From: Diphasiastrum complanatum
Lineage: Eukaryota > Streptophyta > Lycopodiopsida > Lycopodiales > Lycopodiaceae
Direction of reading: 5' to 3'
Assembly: GCA_029204225.1 (NCBI GenBank)
Contig: CM055111.1
Span: 44,927,815-44,991,814, forward strand
DNA length: 64,000 nt
The position numbers and the translations under genes are program-made. The notes beneath the pieces were generated by a model. That model was not told where the DNA came from and did not search any database. It was given only the letters and a program-made list of their open reading frames with translations. Below, piece after piece: positions 22,380 through 33,069 of this stretch; position 1 is the stretch's first letter, and each line of letters starts with the position of its first letter.

Positions 22380-23028
22380 AGCCCTGGTGGATCAACAACT
22401 AGAATAGCATCTGATGTAGAGGAATCAACAAGTGCAGCAAGAGCACGAGCCTGATCCGCAAGTGATGGTGTATGATAAAAGACATCAATAGGCTCCCACG
22501 TGGCCTCCTCAACAAGACGACCATCCCACTGGACCAAAAACTGAATCTGCCGGCGGTGTCAACTATGATGGTATAGACGAATCTGTAATATAGCAACAGG
22601 TAAAAATAGAAACAACTCGGGAGCAATAGGAAACTCGGCATCACAAGGAGCATCATCCTCAATAGCAGCACGTAATAAATTGACATGGAATATATCACAA
22701 GCACGTGTGGAAGCAAGAAGCTGTAAGCGATATGTAACTGGACTAAGAACCTCCAAAATGCGATAAGGCCCATAATAACGTGGTGCAAGCTTCTGAGTAG
22801 AAGCATGGCCCTGGATAAAATGATGACGTGCAAACCGTAGGCATAGATAAACCATATCTCCAAGCTGAAACTCGCGGCGGTGACGATCAACTGAGGTCTG
22901 ATAACGCTGCTGAACATGCTGTAAATGAGAACTGGCCTGGGTAATAAGCTCACGGGCACCTACTAGAAAGGATGCAAGTGTCACAGGTGTATCCCCAAGA
23001 GGAAGAGGAATGCCTGGGGTAAACACAT
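22380..23028 (-). pseudogene. G1 gypsy: integrase C-terminus with chromodomain
   Basis: Minus-strand end of G1 pol. At 22559-23026 are ELITQASSHLQHVQQRYQTS, DMVYLCLRFARHHF, KLAPRYYGPYRILEVLSPVT and the IFHVNLLRA block typical of gypsy integrase C-termini. Past a frame change, 22380-22560 continues with the chromodomain-like QFLVQWDGR..EEATWEP. Chromodomains mark the chromovirus branch and bias integration to particular chromatin. The integrase catalytic core is absent: RNase H is joined directly to this block near 23028-23035. Not functional. Confidence 0.75.
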
Positions 23029-23780
23029 AACGGCAGCATCAACAACAGCATGACAAAGGGTATCAAACGCTGAATGACAATCAGAAGCCAAAGAAGAGCA
23101 CGAGACTTCTTCAAAAGTGCATGAAGAGGAGCTGCAATAGTGGCAAAATGAGGAACGGGACGACGAAGGTGAGTGGCTAACCCAAGGAACATACGAACAT
23201 GATGAACATCAGTCGGAATAGGCCAATCCTGGATGGCCTAAACCTTATGAGGGTCCAGACGAATATGCCCATCACAAACAAGAAAACCAAAAACTCGATC
23301 TCAGCAATAGCAAAAGAACAATTAGACAACTTAGCAAATAACTGGTGATGTACAAGTAACTGAAAAAAACAAAGGAAAGGTGGGAAGCATGCTCAGCTAA
23401 AAATAAGAATATCATCAAAATAAACCAAGACACAACGACCAAGAAGCGGACGCATGATGTTTTTCACGACATTCTGGAACGTAGGAGGGCCATTAGTAAC
23501 ACCAAAAGGAAGCACACGAAATTCATATAAACCAAGATGAGTACGAAAAGCAATCTTATGTTCCTTAGAAGGGACGATAATCGATACAAAGACGTTTGGT
23601 ACCATCTTTCTTACTAACAAGGAGAATAGGGGCACCAAAAGGGCTGTGACTAGGAACAATGAGACCCTGATCTAACAAGGCAGTAATCTGGAGCTCAAGC
23701 TCATCACGCTCGGATCGAGACATACGATAAGGGGGACGGGAAGGAGGAGCAAAATGACACCAATCAATATGGTGGTTCAC
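23029..23780 (-). pseudogene. G1 gypsy: reverse transcriptase and RNase H start
   Basis: Minus-strand RT pieces: RPPYRMSRSERDELELQITA and [17 protein letters not shown] (23575-23760), then, across an out-of-frame deletion of roughly 120 bp relative to G3, [20 protein letters not shown] and the palm motif VYFDDILIFS (about 23400-23430). Further down, MFLGLATHLRRPVPHF and the beginning of RNase H are visible (22950-23192) before the integrase deletion. The catalytic FDD is kept, but the frame is broken in several places. Confidence 0.8.
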
Positions 23781-23999
23781 GTCACAGAATGGTGGTAGCG
23801 TCGTAGGTTCTGAAAAGACAAAAGCATACTGATGTAATAAGTCAGAGATCACCTGAGGAACAGTTGCTGGAGTAGAAACTGGAGGAACTGCTACTGCACG
23901 TTGACCACATAATAAGGCTATACAATGAGCCTTCGGCAGGCTACGAATAAACTGCTTCCTAGTGATCAACGTCTCCCTGAGAATCAATGCCAACAAGTG

Positions 24000-24660
24000 A
24001 GTGTGTAATTGCACCATGTACAAATGTCAATGTCTGCTGTGTCAAGTCCAGTGTAACGGCCCCAAGAGATGCAAACCAATCAATGATTCACATGAGGAGA
24101 AGAAACCGGTTGTCAGTGAGTCAGTTGGAGCGGTTGGTGTTCTGTAGCACCAACGCACGTCTCGCCATCAAGGATAAGATCATAACGCTCCATAGGAATA
24201 ATGTAAAGGTCTGCCTGTCCAGAAAATTTTCCAATGCGGTATGGTAAACCCTGAAACATCTGAGAACTAGGAGAAGAGTGTGAACTAGCAACCTCAACTG
24301 TGAGAGGATGTGGAGCAGGAACAGGTGAAGCACGGATCCAACTGGCGATATAACTATTGATAAAATAATGAGTGCTGCCGGTGGCAAGCTGAGCATGGAA
24401 AGTAGCAAGAAGTAAATCAGTGGAAGGCTCAGGAGATAGGTCAGGCTCAGGAGATAGGTCAAGCTCATTAGAAATATGAATGTAGATATCGAAATCATCT
24501 GGAGTAGTGCCCTCATGGTTAAAAACAACAGTAGTAGTAGGGAGGGGCTGACGGCAATCACGGGCAAAATGGTCAGGACTCTTACAACGAAAGCAACGAC
24601 GCTTATGTTGAAGGTCAGCAAACTCTGCAGACGTGTAACGTCGGACAAAAGCAGGACAAG
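24000..24660 (-). pseudogene. G1 gypsy: gag zinc knuckle and protease
   Basis: On the minus strand a CCHC knuckle, CFRCKSPDHFARDC, lies at about 24556-24595. It is followed by an acidic stretch and a retropepsin-like segment HAQLATGSTHYFINS (about 24340-24385). Gypsy proteases normally read D(T/S)GST at this point. Here the catalytic Asp is replaced by Ala, so the protease would be inactive. The region then continues through MERYDLILDGE to the start of RT. Confidence 0.65.
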
Positions 24661-25584
24661 GGGTCAGGGGACAAGGAGACGAAGGGACAATGGAAAGAGC
24701 TGGAACAGAAGGGGAAGGTGTAGAGGTGGATGTAGCGGGAAAAGATGAAACAGGAGGACAGGGTCGGGAGAAGCGAGAAGGAAGGATGTCAGAGTACTTA
24801 TGCTATAACGTACTGACAGAGAGACGTCGCCTCAACAAGTGTGGGAGGACGGAAGGAAGAAACATCATAATGTAAGGCACCACGAAGCCCAGCAATGTGA
24901 CGAGAAATAAGCTCAGTGGGCTGTAGATCTGTGAAAAGATAAGAAAACTCCATAAACTAATCTGAGTGAGACTACGGAATGTATCACGCTAGCGGTTGAG
25001 CCACTGAGGATCAATCATTCCATGATGGAGGTCACGGCGAAAGGTAGGCCAGATATGGAGCCCTTCCCGATCAGGATCAGCTCGATAGACCCGCCACCAC
25101 GTGGCAGCGCGTCCATCTAAGTGTAAAGCAGCCAACTGGATCTTCTGAGGATCAGTCTTAGGGGTAGATCTGAAAATGTGTCAAGCTTAGCAAACCAATT
25201 CTCTAATAAGTTCCCATCAAAGGAACCGGAATAGGTAGCAAGCTGTACCCTATCACGAAAATCTCGAGCCAAGTGTGGCTCAGGAACAGGGGGACGTGGA
25301 AAGAAACCAGGACATGGGTTAGGTGGAAGGAACTGTCCACCACCAGGCTGACTAGCAGAAGAAGATGGAAATCCAAATGGAGGGGGAGTCCCAAATGAAG
25401 GATAAACAGGAGCTTTACCAGGACCATGGGGCTGTAAAGAATCAATCTGTGACTGCATAGTGGCAAAGCCGGTCATAATCATATCTAGGCGAATAACGAG
25501 GCCAGAAAGGGTATCATCCATGCAACGAAACTGATCGGATAGTTTCTCCTTAACAGTCTCACTCGGGGTAGGTGAATGTGCCAT
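24660..25584 (-). pseudogene. G1 gypsy: gag
   Basis: Gag starts at 25584 with MAHSPTPSE. The same nine codons reappear at 38312 in a second copy, which supports this start. A predicted helical N-terminus (EKLSDQFRCMDDTLSGLVIR) is followed by a Pro/Gly-rich linker and then a capsid-like block (YSGSFDGNLLENWFAKLD, similar to gypsy gag 'F.G..A..W'). It loses its frame near 25120, and the continuation to 24660 is in other frames. 5' of gag no primer-binding site is seen; the element ends near 25890. Confidence 0.7.
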
Positions 25585-25594
25585 AATGAGGAAA

Positions 25595-25890
25595 CTACAA
25601 AATGAAAGACAAGATGCTAATCAAGTGGACGAACTGAAGGAGAGGACATAAGTCGTCACAACAGATACGCCAATGAAAAGACCTGACAAATAGTGTAAAT
25701 AGTACCTCGCAACTGCAAACAAAAGCGTGCTGAAACGGTAGTAAGATGAAGAAATACCGGGCAGCCACCAAATAGAGATAAGAGGGGCCTGCAAAAGCAA
25801 CCAAATAATGAGAGAAAAGAAAAATAACAAATAGTGGAGTAGATGGCTGGAAAACAAATAGAATTCCCCCAATAGGAAAACAAACCAAAA
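25595..25890 (-). other. G1 untranslated leader (truncated)
   Basis: Open frames here are T-rich chance frames. By position this is the leader between the primer-binding site and gag. The primer-binding site itself is missing, so G1 is truncated at about 25890. Confidence 0.4.
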
Positions 25891-25892
25891 AA

Positions 25893-25966
25893 AAATGTTT
25901 CCTGATTCGAATTTGGCCAACAAATTCGAATCGGGTCGAATCAACCAATTCAAATCGGCTCATAAC
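25893..25966. repeat. GATTCG/TTCGAATC motif cluster
   Basis: Contains ctgattcgaat, attcgaatcggg, gtcgaatc and ttcaaatcgg within 75 bp, the same vocabulary as at 1.8, 18.6, 33.1 and 34.8 kb. Lies between the broken G1 5' end and LINE fragment G. Confidence 0.45.
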
Positions 25967-26049
25967 TTTGTTCTGGACTATCTCATAGCCTCAGATTCAT
26001 ACTTGGTCAGCTTCATATTTCTTAACACCTGCTTGGGATTGAGACTAGA

Positions 26050-26650
26050 GGGTTCGAGGGTATTCGAGAGAGGAGAGGATCTGTCAATTATGTTCTTTAC
26101 ATGAGGTGGAGTCTGAGGAGTGCTTCATCTTTCAATGCTTTGCTTACTATGGGATTAGAGGGAGATATCACTGCTTATTCCGAGACATGCCTATTACACT
26201 GCGCTCACTCATTAGATACGAGGATCCACGTTGCGTTGCACTTATGGTGGTACGAGATGTTTCTACTATGGCAGGACTTATGTCAGACAGCACCCAGCAC
26301 CACATCTCCAAATCACATCATTCTTCTCCAAGAGGAGACCTATGACATATCCAACATCCGTTGATACCAGATGATGATGATAATGATGATGGCAATAATA
26401 TACATGCACATACACATACACACAAAGATCAGAGACAATGCATCAGACAGAGTCATGTTGCAGCCCGAGCTATTTGATCTACCATGAAGAGATGCACATT
26501 TCGTCGAGAGTCTTCCAGACAACGCCAACAGCACACTCTTGCTCTTCTTCTTGTTGTAGCTCGTATTACTCATTTCTCATCCCCAATAGAGCAGCATGAT
26601 CATGACACTATGATATATGATATATTTTTAGAGTATCACCAATATCACAT
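26050..26650 (+). mobile_element. LINE fragment G (C-terminal zinc region)
   Basis: The plus strand reads CTLHEVESEECFIFQC, then GIRGRYHCLFRDMPITLRSL and IRYEDPRCVALMVVRD, the terminal cysteine/histidine block of the LINE ORF2. A His/Asp-rich low-complexity tail and a stop follow. Its 3' UTR hairpin and pyrimidine tail are missing because a G2-family LTR begins at 26651. Either the LTR element inserted here or a deletion joined them. Confidence 0.7.
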
Positions 26651-27097
26651 TGTTGCACACAGCTCACAAAACCCTATGTAAATACACAAATACCTAGCAA
26701 ATTCATCACTTTATTCATCTTAAGCAAATGTACATATATTAACAAGCAAACATGAGAGCTTCTGTTGTAAGTCTCTTTCCAACCACAGCTGCATAGGAAT
26801 AAGATAGGGAACATCTGGTAAGGCTCACACTACATCCCCACAAGCACCCCTTAGCCCTAACACATCCTAACGTCCACACATGGCAAACTCCATGCACAGT
26901 CGACACTTGCCACTTGGCAATACCCTGACACAAGCTAGCAAGTGGACTATCTGACAGGTGTCACTCATACATTGGAACAAGTGTCCCAATGAGCCTATGA
27001 CGCGTGCTATTGACATGTCCATTGACCGTCTGACAAGTGTCAGTCATGCACTAGACCAAGTGTCCCAGTGAGCATATGACACGTGTCACACATTGTG
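26651..27097 (-). mobile_element. G2-family LTR, copy 2 (minus, truncated)
   Basis: Begins at the CA end (tgttgcacacagctcacaaa on the plus strand) and matches LTR copies at 13.0 and 41.0 kb through the G-box (cacgtg at 27080-27085). It then breaks at about 27097 and continues directly into integrase sequence. The first about 200 bp of the LTR and the 3' part of pol are deleted. Confidence 0.8.
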
Positions 27098-28466
27098 TTA
27101 TGTCCAAAACCATAGTTTAGCTCAAAAAGACTCATCTTTGTAGATGTATTCTTTTTATCATTGTAGGTGCAAACTCCAACAATGATAGGTAACATTCCCA
27201 TTGCATTTGCTTTTCACTTACATATGCCCTAAGCATGTCTTCCAAAGTTTGATTACCTCTCTCAGTCTGTCCATCCATTTTAGCATGATCAAAACTACTC
27301 ATTCCCAACTGCACCTCTAACTTCTCAAATACTGCAGTCCAAAGACTGCCAGTAAAACAAGAGTATCTATTAGACACAATGGATCTAGGTAATTCAAGAA
27401 GTTTGAATACATGCTACATAAACAAAGCAGCCTTACCAGGTGCATCATCTATAGTATTAGTTGGGATAAAATGAGCCATTTTAGAGATTGTGTCAACCAC
27501 AACTACGATAGCATTATGTTGTTGCTATGTACGTGGTAAACATGTCATAAAGTCCATGGAAATATTCTCCCATCTGTCGTTCAGTATAGGTAACAAGCAT
27601 AATAATCCAGGCACTTTAACCCTTTCAGCCTTATTGACCTACACTTATAACAATGTGTCGCATAATGGTTTACTTCTTTCTTAAGTCTAGACCACCAAAG
27701 TTATGTCATATCAACTCACCGGCACTAGGGCTATCGTGACAGAGATGTAAGATCCTCGTGTGCAGCACCCCACAAGCTGGAATTAAAGCCTTACCATTTC
27801 TCATCACTATTCCATCTTCTATGGAATACTTAAGTTAAAGTGCAAACTAAGGCAGAAGAGCTCTCCTCTTGAGAGTCTACATGGCCATGACTAACCCCTT
27901 GTTCCACTGTCTTGCAATGAGGATCTTCCTTGCTGAGCCTTTCTTATATCAGACAGTAAGTCATTTTCAATGACTACAAATGACATTTGATACACTACAC
28001 GAGATAGTGCATCCGCCACATGATTTTCGACACTTTTCTTGTACCGAATCTCCATTAGAAATTCTTGCATGGGCTCAGACCATCTGGCTTGCTAGCCTCT
28101 AAGGTCTGGCTACTTACAAAAGTATCTGTATCATGATCAGCGAATACCTCAAATTCCAATCCATACAAATAATGCCTCCATGCCTTTAATGCATGAACTA
28201 TGGCATACAATTCCTTTCATGAGTTGGATAATATTTTTGTGCAAGGTTGAGCTTCTTGCTCTCATAGGCCATGGGCCTACCCTCTTGCATCAGAACTACT
28301 CCCACAGCAATGTCACTTGCATCCGTATCTATAAAATAGGGCTTTTGAGGGTCTACAATCTTTAGAGTGATGCACTCGGCGATAGCTTGCTTGCTGCAGT
28401 TCAGGCCACTCACCAAATCTATTTTTTTGAGTCAAATCAGTCAAAGGTGCTGCAATATAAGAGTAT
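27098..28466 (-). pseudogene. G2-family gypsy pol, deleted copy (integrase, RNase H)
   Basis: Minus-strand copy of the same pol as 42.3-43.7 kb. The integrase end (WTAVFEKLEVQLGMSSFDHA, MDGQTERGNQTLEDMLRAYV) lies at 27132-27377. Integrase core and zinc-domain remnants lie at 27400-27900. RNase H (LKIVDPQKPYFIDTDASDIA) lies at 28198-28416. The copy stops at about 28466, where sequence identical to G2 (gagtatttct) ends. Stops and frame changes are frequent, and the chromodomain region is deleted. Confidence 0.8.
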
Positions 28467-28640
28467 TTCTATGGGTATAAGTATACCCGTTGGGCTCTCA
28501 CTAGTGTATGGTTGATTGCGATGTTAGTAGCTACATGCTGTACTCCTCAATCTCTTCTGAGTGATTGATCCATAGCTTGGGGGCTATAGCAGTCCAATCT
28601 ACAATCTATGTGGAAGGCCCCCGGATGCTCCCTTTCCCAA
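28467..28640 (+). repeat. Fragment of the 12.3-kb LTR-like repeat
   Basis: Shares tagtagctacatgc and gatccatagcttgggggcta with 12380-12460, so it belongs to the same dispersed repeat as the LTR ending at 12562. No primer-binding site is present here. Confidence 0.45.
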
Positions 28641-29610
28641 GGACCCCAATTTCCTAGGCACTAGAAATAGATGGTCCACAATCCAAGTATCTAACTTGAC
28701 CATTACGATAAATAGCAATTCTACCAGATGCCTTGGCCTTTCGGAAAGCTTTCTCACGTTCTTCCACTTGTATATAGGTGAGCATCATCTAGGAATATGT
28801 TTGTGTCCTTTAACTTAGCTTTGAGCCACAATACCTTTATTCTCTCTTCTTTTGACTTGAACCGGATGATAAGGGTGGTAATATCTTTCTTGGTGCACCA
28901 AGCATTATCCATTCCATCAACATTAAAACTCAATGTAGTTTCCAGAAATGATGTTGCTTCTTTCAATGCATCTTAAGTGTCGAGAACTCCTCAAACTTGA
29001 ACATTGAGGGCTTTCAAATCTCTAAGTTTTGCTTCAAAAATGGTAGCAAAAATAAAAGTGGACATTTTAGTAGAAATGCTTTCTTCTTTTTTGAATAATG
29101 AGGACCAAGTGTTTGTAGCCACTTTAAGTTCAACCAAGTTCTTCTATAACTCATGAATCTTACTCTTCATTGGGGTCGACATTCCTTCAAGTACCTGGAC
29201 TTTCTCTTTAAGAACTACATTATCCTTGCTTAGAGCAATGATTGCCACTTAACTACAGTATCATAAGAATGTCTCAAAAAGCAAAGCTTCTAGGTTATGA
29301 TATGAAAAAAGTCCATTACGGTCAGTTTGTAGAGACTAATTTGACCATCTGAGCCATTGAGGATCTTCTAGACTTGTCTTTTAAAATGTGAGTGGTGACA
29401 GTGCTATGAATCCCATCATTCTTAGAAATTGTTGTGAATCCCATCGATCCTGGTAATCACTATGGATCCCATCGCTAGTTCACCATCTGCAACAAATTTT
29501 TGGAAGGAGTGAGGAGACATATTTTCATAAAGGGAGGAGGAACAGGCATGATTAGGGTTTTCAAAGTTGGAGGATTGTGATTTGGAATGGAAATGGGGCT
29601 GGGGATGCAC
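28641..29610 (-). pseudogene. LINE ORF1-like protein remnant (coiled coil, RNA-binding-like domain)
   Basis: On the minus strand an ATG at 29610 opens MHPQPHFHSKSQSSNFENPN. After stops, a predicted coiled coil appears (VVLKEKVQVLEGM, IHEL.KNLVELKVATNTW). Then, at 28754-28966, come DITTLIIRFKSKEERIKVLW and LKAKLKDTNIFLDDAHLYTS, with a basic tail in another frame (EKAFRKAKASGRIAIYRNGQ). The order coiled coil, small RRM-like domain ('I.V.F.S..E...VL..A'), then basic C-terminal domain is that of L1-type ORF1 RNA chaperones. This is a pattern-based inference. It could instead be an unrelated gag. Several stops make it a pseudogene. Confidence 0.45.
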
Positions 29611-29699
29611 TACTTTTCTTGTTTCTAGTGTATTTCCTCAATAAATCTATAGTTAAGATTTGATACATTTTCATGAGGTTATTGTATGGGTTTTGAAGT

Positions 29700-30150
29700 T
29701 GACTCACGTTCTAAATGCATGGATAGTGGCATGCATGTAGCATGGGAAAGTCTAGTTGCTACACTCGAGCTGGTAATACCCCAAACTCAAGTCCAACTCA
29801 AGTTGAGTCAGGTGTACCACTATCAAATTCTTATTGAACTTGAGTCTAAGTAGATTTGGATTTGAGCCAAACCCCAATCAAAAAGAGGGATAACTGAAGT
29901 TGCACTTGAGTGTATCGACATTGAGCTCAATCTAACATCAGATATGACTAGTATCATGCATACATTCATGCATTACCCCAGACCTAACTTATACAGCTAT
30001 TCTATGGTATCACCTAGGTTGGAAAGTACTATGGTGATATGGAAGTTCGGGGAACGGTACCCTATTACTACATTTTGAATTGATCTTTCTATAGGGTATT
30101 CTTTAACAAGAACTAATCAATTAATATGACTTTTAATTAGCTGACAATGA
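29700..30150. other. Unassigned intronic sequence
   Basis: Contains recurring gttgagtc/aacttgag words (29790-29900) but no gene or defined repeat. Confidence 0.25.
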
Positions 30151-30179
30151 GTTTGATATCAAGAGGACAAAAAATGTTT

Positions 30180-30430
30180 CCTTGAACAGTAAGATTTAGA
30201 CTTCCCAACCTGCATCAATATAGCCCTCCGGAATTGGCACACCATGAAGAAGAGTATAAAAAAGACCAGAATCATGCATTCCTTTGACATAACAAAGAGC
30301 ATGTTTTGTCGCTTTCCAATGATTCGTAGTAAGACGCGCCATGAATTGAGTAATCAAACCAAGAACGAAGCTCAGATATGGCCTAGTTGTAGTCAAGTAA
30401 ATGAGACTACCTACTAGCTACCTATGCCGG
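30180..30430 (-). mobile_element. Ty1-copia fragment C4 (RT end / RNase H start)
   Basis: 66-codon frame at 30196-30396 reading TTTRPYLSFVLGLITQFMA then HWKATKHALCYVKGMHDSGL. This is the copia 'TRPD(I/L)......S.FM..P...H....K..LRY.KGT.D.GL' block between RT and RNase H. The flanks carry no further pol. A short relic. Confidence 0.75.
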
Positions 30431-31740
30431 ATGTTTCAACAAGACAAAATTCTTCTCCTACAGAATGCACTACCTCCACATCACATAGATTTGGCTGTTC
30501 CTCTATCCTCTACTAAGCACAGTAACACACAACTGTAGCTCTAATACAATGTAAGGAGATTTAGGTTCTCGTAAACAACAAAGCAAGCCAAAGCAAGGAA
30601 ATATACAAAAGAGAGCCCATCTTGCATGGGCTAGCAACATGTCTCTAAATTATATACTGCATGTAATGGCACGTAGGCCTCAATGTGGCTTGTAGCTAAA
30701 TAAGCCGATTGCATGGTTAACAGCCTAAGACCCCCAAGCTTTAGCTGTGTAGTAACCTAAGTAGATTACAGCTTTACTTTGATACATATGGTTGGTTAAA
30801 ATTAAATGGTCTAAGATGCATTGGACAAGCTAGATTTGGAAAGTGCACTCTACAAGGGATCATAAGTCACTTTAAGAGCTATCAATGAGGAGAGCCACAA
30901 AAAACAATAGCCTTTTTTGTTATTTTGTGTTTAACTTTATGCAAATAAAGTGTTTCTTTCAATAAAAATCAAAAAAAGCCTTCAACAACATCTCATCCAA
31001 CCTTTAAAAAATTCGGTTCTCTCAATCAACTCGGATAAGATATAAGTAGTAGTATTCCTGATCCTGAAAATCAAATGATTTCAAAACATGTTTGTTGGGG
31101 CTGAAATTGGACTTTCTCAAAAACATGAATATTTCAAGTCAAGTGGGACGCGTCACGCTCTCCAAATCTTCATAACAATGCATGCTCTGATAAGACACTT
31201 ATTGAGGGGTGAGAATCCTATCATGAAATGGAAATAATGTCAAAAAAGAAATTTAAGGTGTTGGGTAAAAAAGAGGTAATCGTTTTGAATCTCTATGCAT
31301 TGTATAGGACCTGGAGTTTGAAGACGCAAGATCCACATCAGAAGATGTGAGGCTTGTTGACGATACCTCAGATGTGTACATTGTTGTAGGTGTGACTAAG
31401 ATGTCAAAGGGATGGAAATTCAAAGGAACCTCTTGCACAAGTCTCTAAAAGCACTTCCTCCCTACAGATGAGAGAAGGATACTGTTACAAGTTTGATCAA
31501 AGTGTCAGCTTAATACTGAAGATGGGGCCTCAGAACAATATTGTTAGTAGGCTATGAGATGGTAGTGCCTCCTAAAGTTGTTCCCCAAGACGTAAACCAC
31601 ATAAATGCATGAAGATGTTGAGAAATTTTGAAGATTTTAATCTTGTCTTTGAGGTGTACACTTCATGTCATTGCAGGTCATTGAATTGTCATAGAACATC
31701 TATGTGTGCATGCAGTCCTTCCTGAGAGGACCAACTTCAA

Positions 31741-31743
<3 letters not shown>

Positions 31744-31801
<58 letters not shown>
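31744..31801. repeat. (GT)n followed by (GA)n microsatellite
   Basis: About 36 bp of GT dinucleotides change to about 22 bp of GA. The GA part is the reverse complement of the CT tail of LINE fragment E. Confidence 0.9.
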
Positions 31802-31802
<1 letters not shown>

Positions 31803-32215
31803 AGCTTTACTAATGTCTTTTTTAAAACAAGAGATACATATCCAGTGCCAATGAGCTAAAATGACTACAATGCTAGTACGTATGGCTTCAATATGGCGAT
31901 ATGATGTCATCAACTCCCACTGCTACAGAAGAAGGATGTAATGAGGGCTATAGCTGGGTGTGTGTCCAAGCTGTGCTACTGATGTCATTGAGGAGGTTGT
32001 TGATGAGAAATGTGAGCTCTCTTGGCAACGGGAAACTAAGTGATGCACTGTCTCTGACATCTATGTTGAGGGGTGTCATCCTCGTCACTATCATATGTCT
32101 TTGGGTCAATTCGTGGTCTTCTACAAGAGAAGATGTATTTTGGAGCTGTGTGTTGGAGTGACTTGATTGAATCGGCTAGCAGAGATCAAGTTGTAGTATA
32201 AACATCTCTCGTAAC
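31780..32215 (-). mobile_element. LINE fragment E (3' end, minus strand)
   Basis: On the minus strand an REMFILQ remnant and a His/Thr-rich tail are followed by a 3' UTR ending in GACATTAGTAAAGCTTTC and then (TC)n. These are the same terminal words as in LINE copies A, C and F. The hairpin is eroded here. The fragment's 5' edge lies within about 90 bp of the kinesin exon 1 donor. Confidence 0.6.
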
Positions 32216-32305
32216 ATTATTGTTCTCTATTTACATTATTAAATAGACTTCTTATGTTAACTGAACCTAGCAAAAAAAAAGAAATGATTTATACTTTGCA
32301 CATAC

Positions 32306-32574
32306 CCAAATAGGCAACTATCAACAAGCGGCTTCACAAAAAAATGATAAATATCTCCTTGATTTGCTCCCGGGATAAACACACGGTCAAAAGTGAATCT
32401 TCTATCCTTTCCGAGCACCACCTCATGCTCATCAGCTGAGTATGAAACACACTCCATGCAATCTTCAACCACCTCTTTCTCACAGAGTGGCCGAGCTCGT
32501 ACAAACACTCGGACATTCGAATCTTGAAAGGGGTTTTGAAAAGAAACTTTTGTAGGAGATGGTATTACCTCCAT
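32306..32574 (-). CDS. Kinesin motor gene, exon 1 (start of motor domain)
   Basis: First coding exon of a microtubule motor protein. The ATG at 32574 sits in a good context (ACAATGG) and is followed by about 20 residues and then the first kinesin motor strand, NVRVFVRARPL. After it come a variable loop, FTFDRVF and the LVDSCLFG segment that always precedes the P-loop. The exon is 269 nt and ends in phase 2 at a GT donor (ctatttgg|gtatgtg). Joined to 21441-21597 it recreates the family-typical FGYNAT. The protein should hydrolyse ATP to walk on microtubules. The spacing and wording of the motor resemble kinesin-4 (KIF4/KIF21/FRA1), but this subfamily call is an inference from memory of the family. 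A (GA)n tract lies 67 bp upstream. The kinesin identity is near certain. Whether the gene is intact cannot be judged, because the rest lies outside the window. Confidence 0.9.
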
Positions 32575-32637
32575 TGTATTGAGCTTGAAACACCCTGCAT
32601 TTCATACAGTCATTTGTTGATCTGGATTCTCCATGAC

Positions 32638-32640
<3 letters not shown>

Positions 32641-32706
<66 letters not shown>
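32641..32706 (-). promoter_or_regulatory. (GA)33 tract upstream of the kinesin start codon
   Basis: An uninterrupted 66-bp CT run on the plus strand, hence GA on the kinesin sense strand. It lies 67 to 132 bp 5' of the kinesin ATG, in the presumed 5' leader or core promoter. GA-dinucleotide tracts are bound in plants by BBR/BPC proteins, so a regulatory role is possible, but this is inference. It could also be a neutral microsatellite. Unlike the CT tracts at 21.7 and 35.7 kb it is not attached to a recognisable LINE tail. Confidence 0.4.
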
Positions 32707-32708
<2 letters not shown>

Positions 32709-32709
32709 A

Positions 32710-33060
32710 TATCACATTCTTTGAAGCTAATAATTGTGCTCCACACAAACAAGCAATACACATGGAAGTAAAAGAAGCTCTCAAAGAATGAGAAAATTAG
32801 CTTGTGCATGAACTTTTACATGATGCATCATTTGAGAGCTAAATTTTCAAAACTAGAACAATAAAAATAATCTGGAAAAAATATTCTTTGTGAAATTGGA
32901 ATATATGTAAATTAGCAAATTTAAAAGATCGGTAACATCAATAGATAAACTTCAGAATAAAGAATACGTGCAGCCAAAAAAGCCAAAAAATGCAATAGGG
33001 TGAACCACAAAAGCAGTCTAAGCTAAGGAAAAAAAATTTATCTCGTTGGTGCTAAAGCAT
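32710..33060. other. Region upstream of the kinesin gene
   Basis: AT-rich with no recognised coding sequence or repeat. By position it would contain the kinesin promoter. No convincing TATA box or other element could be assigned. Confidence 0.3.
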
Positions 33061-33069
33061 ACATTCTAT

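Larger units (their letters stand above)
21598..32305 (-). other. Kinesin intron 1 (about 10.7 kb)
   Basis: Intron defined by donor ctatttgg|gtatgt and acceptor tctgtag|G (phase 2). It contains LINE fragments D, G and E, gypsy G1, a deleted G2-family copy, a LINE ORF1-like remnant and copia C4. Retroelement insertions lie within about 50-100 bp of both splice sites. 30580-31740 shows nothing recognised. Confidence 0.82.

Noticed and set aside
22399-22959. 186-codon minus-strand frame overlapping the G1 integrase tail
   Set aside because: It is a hydrophobic-looking shadow in another frame of the recognised KLAPRYYGPYRI integrase tail; the same shadow exists at 47244-47543 in G3.
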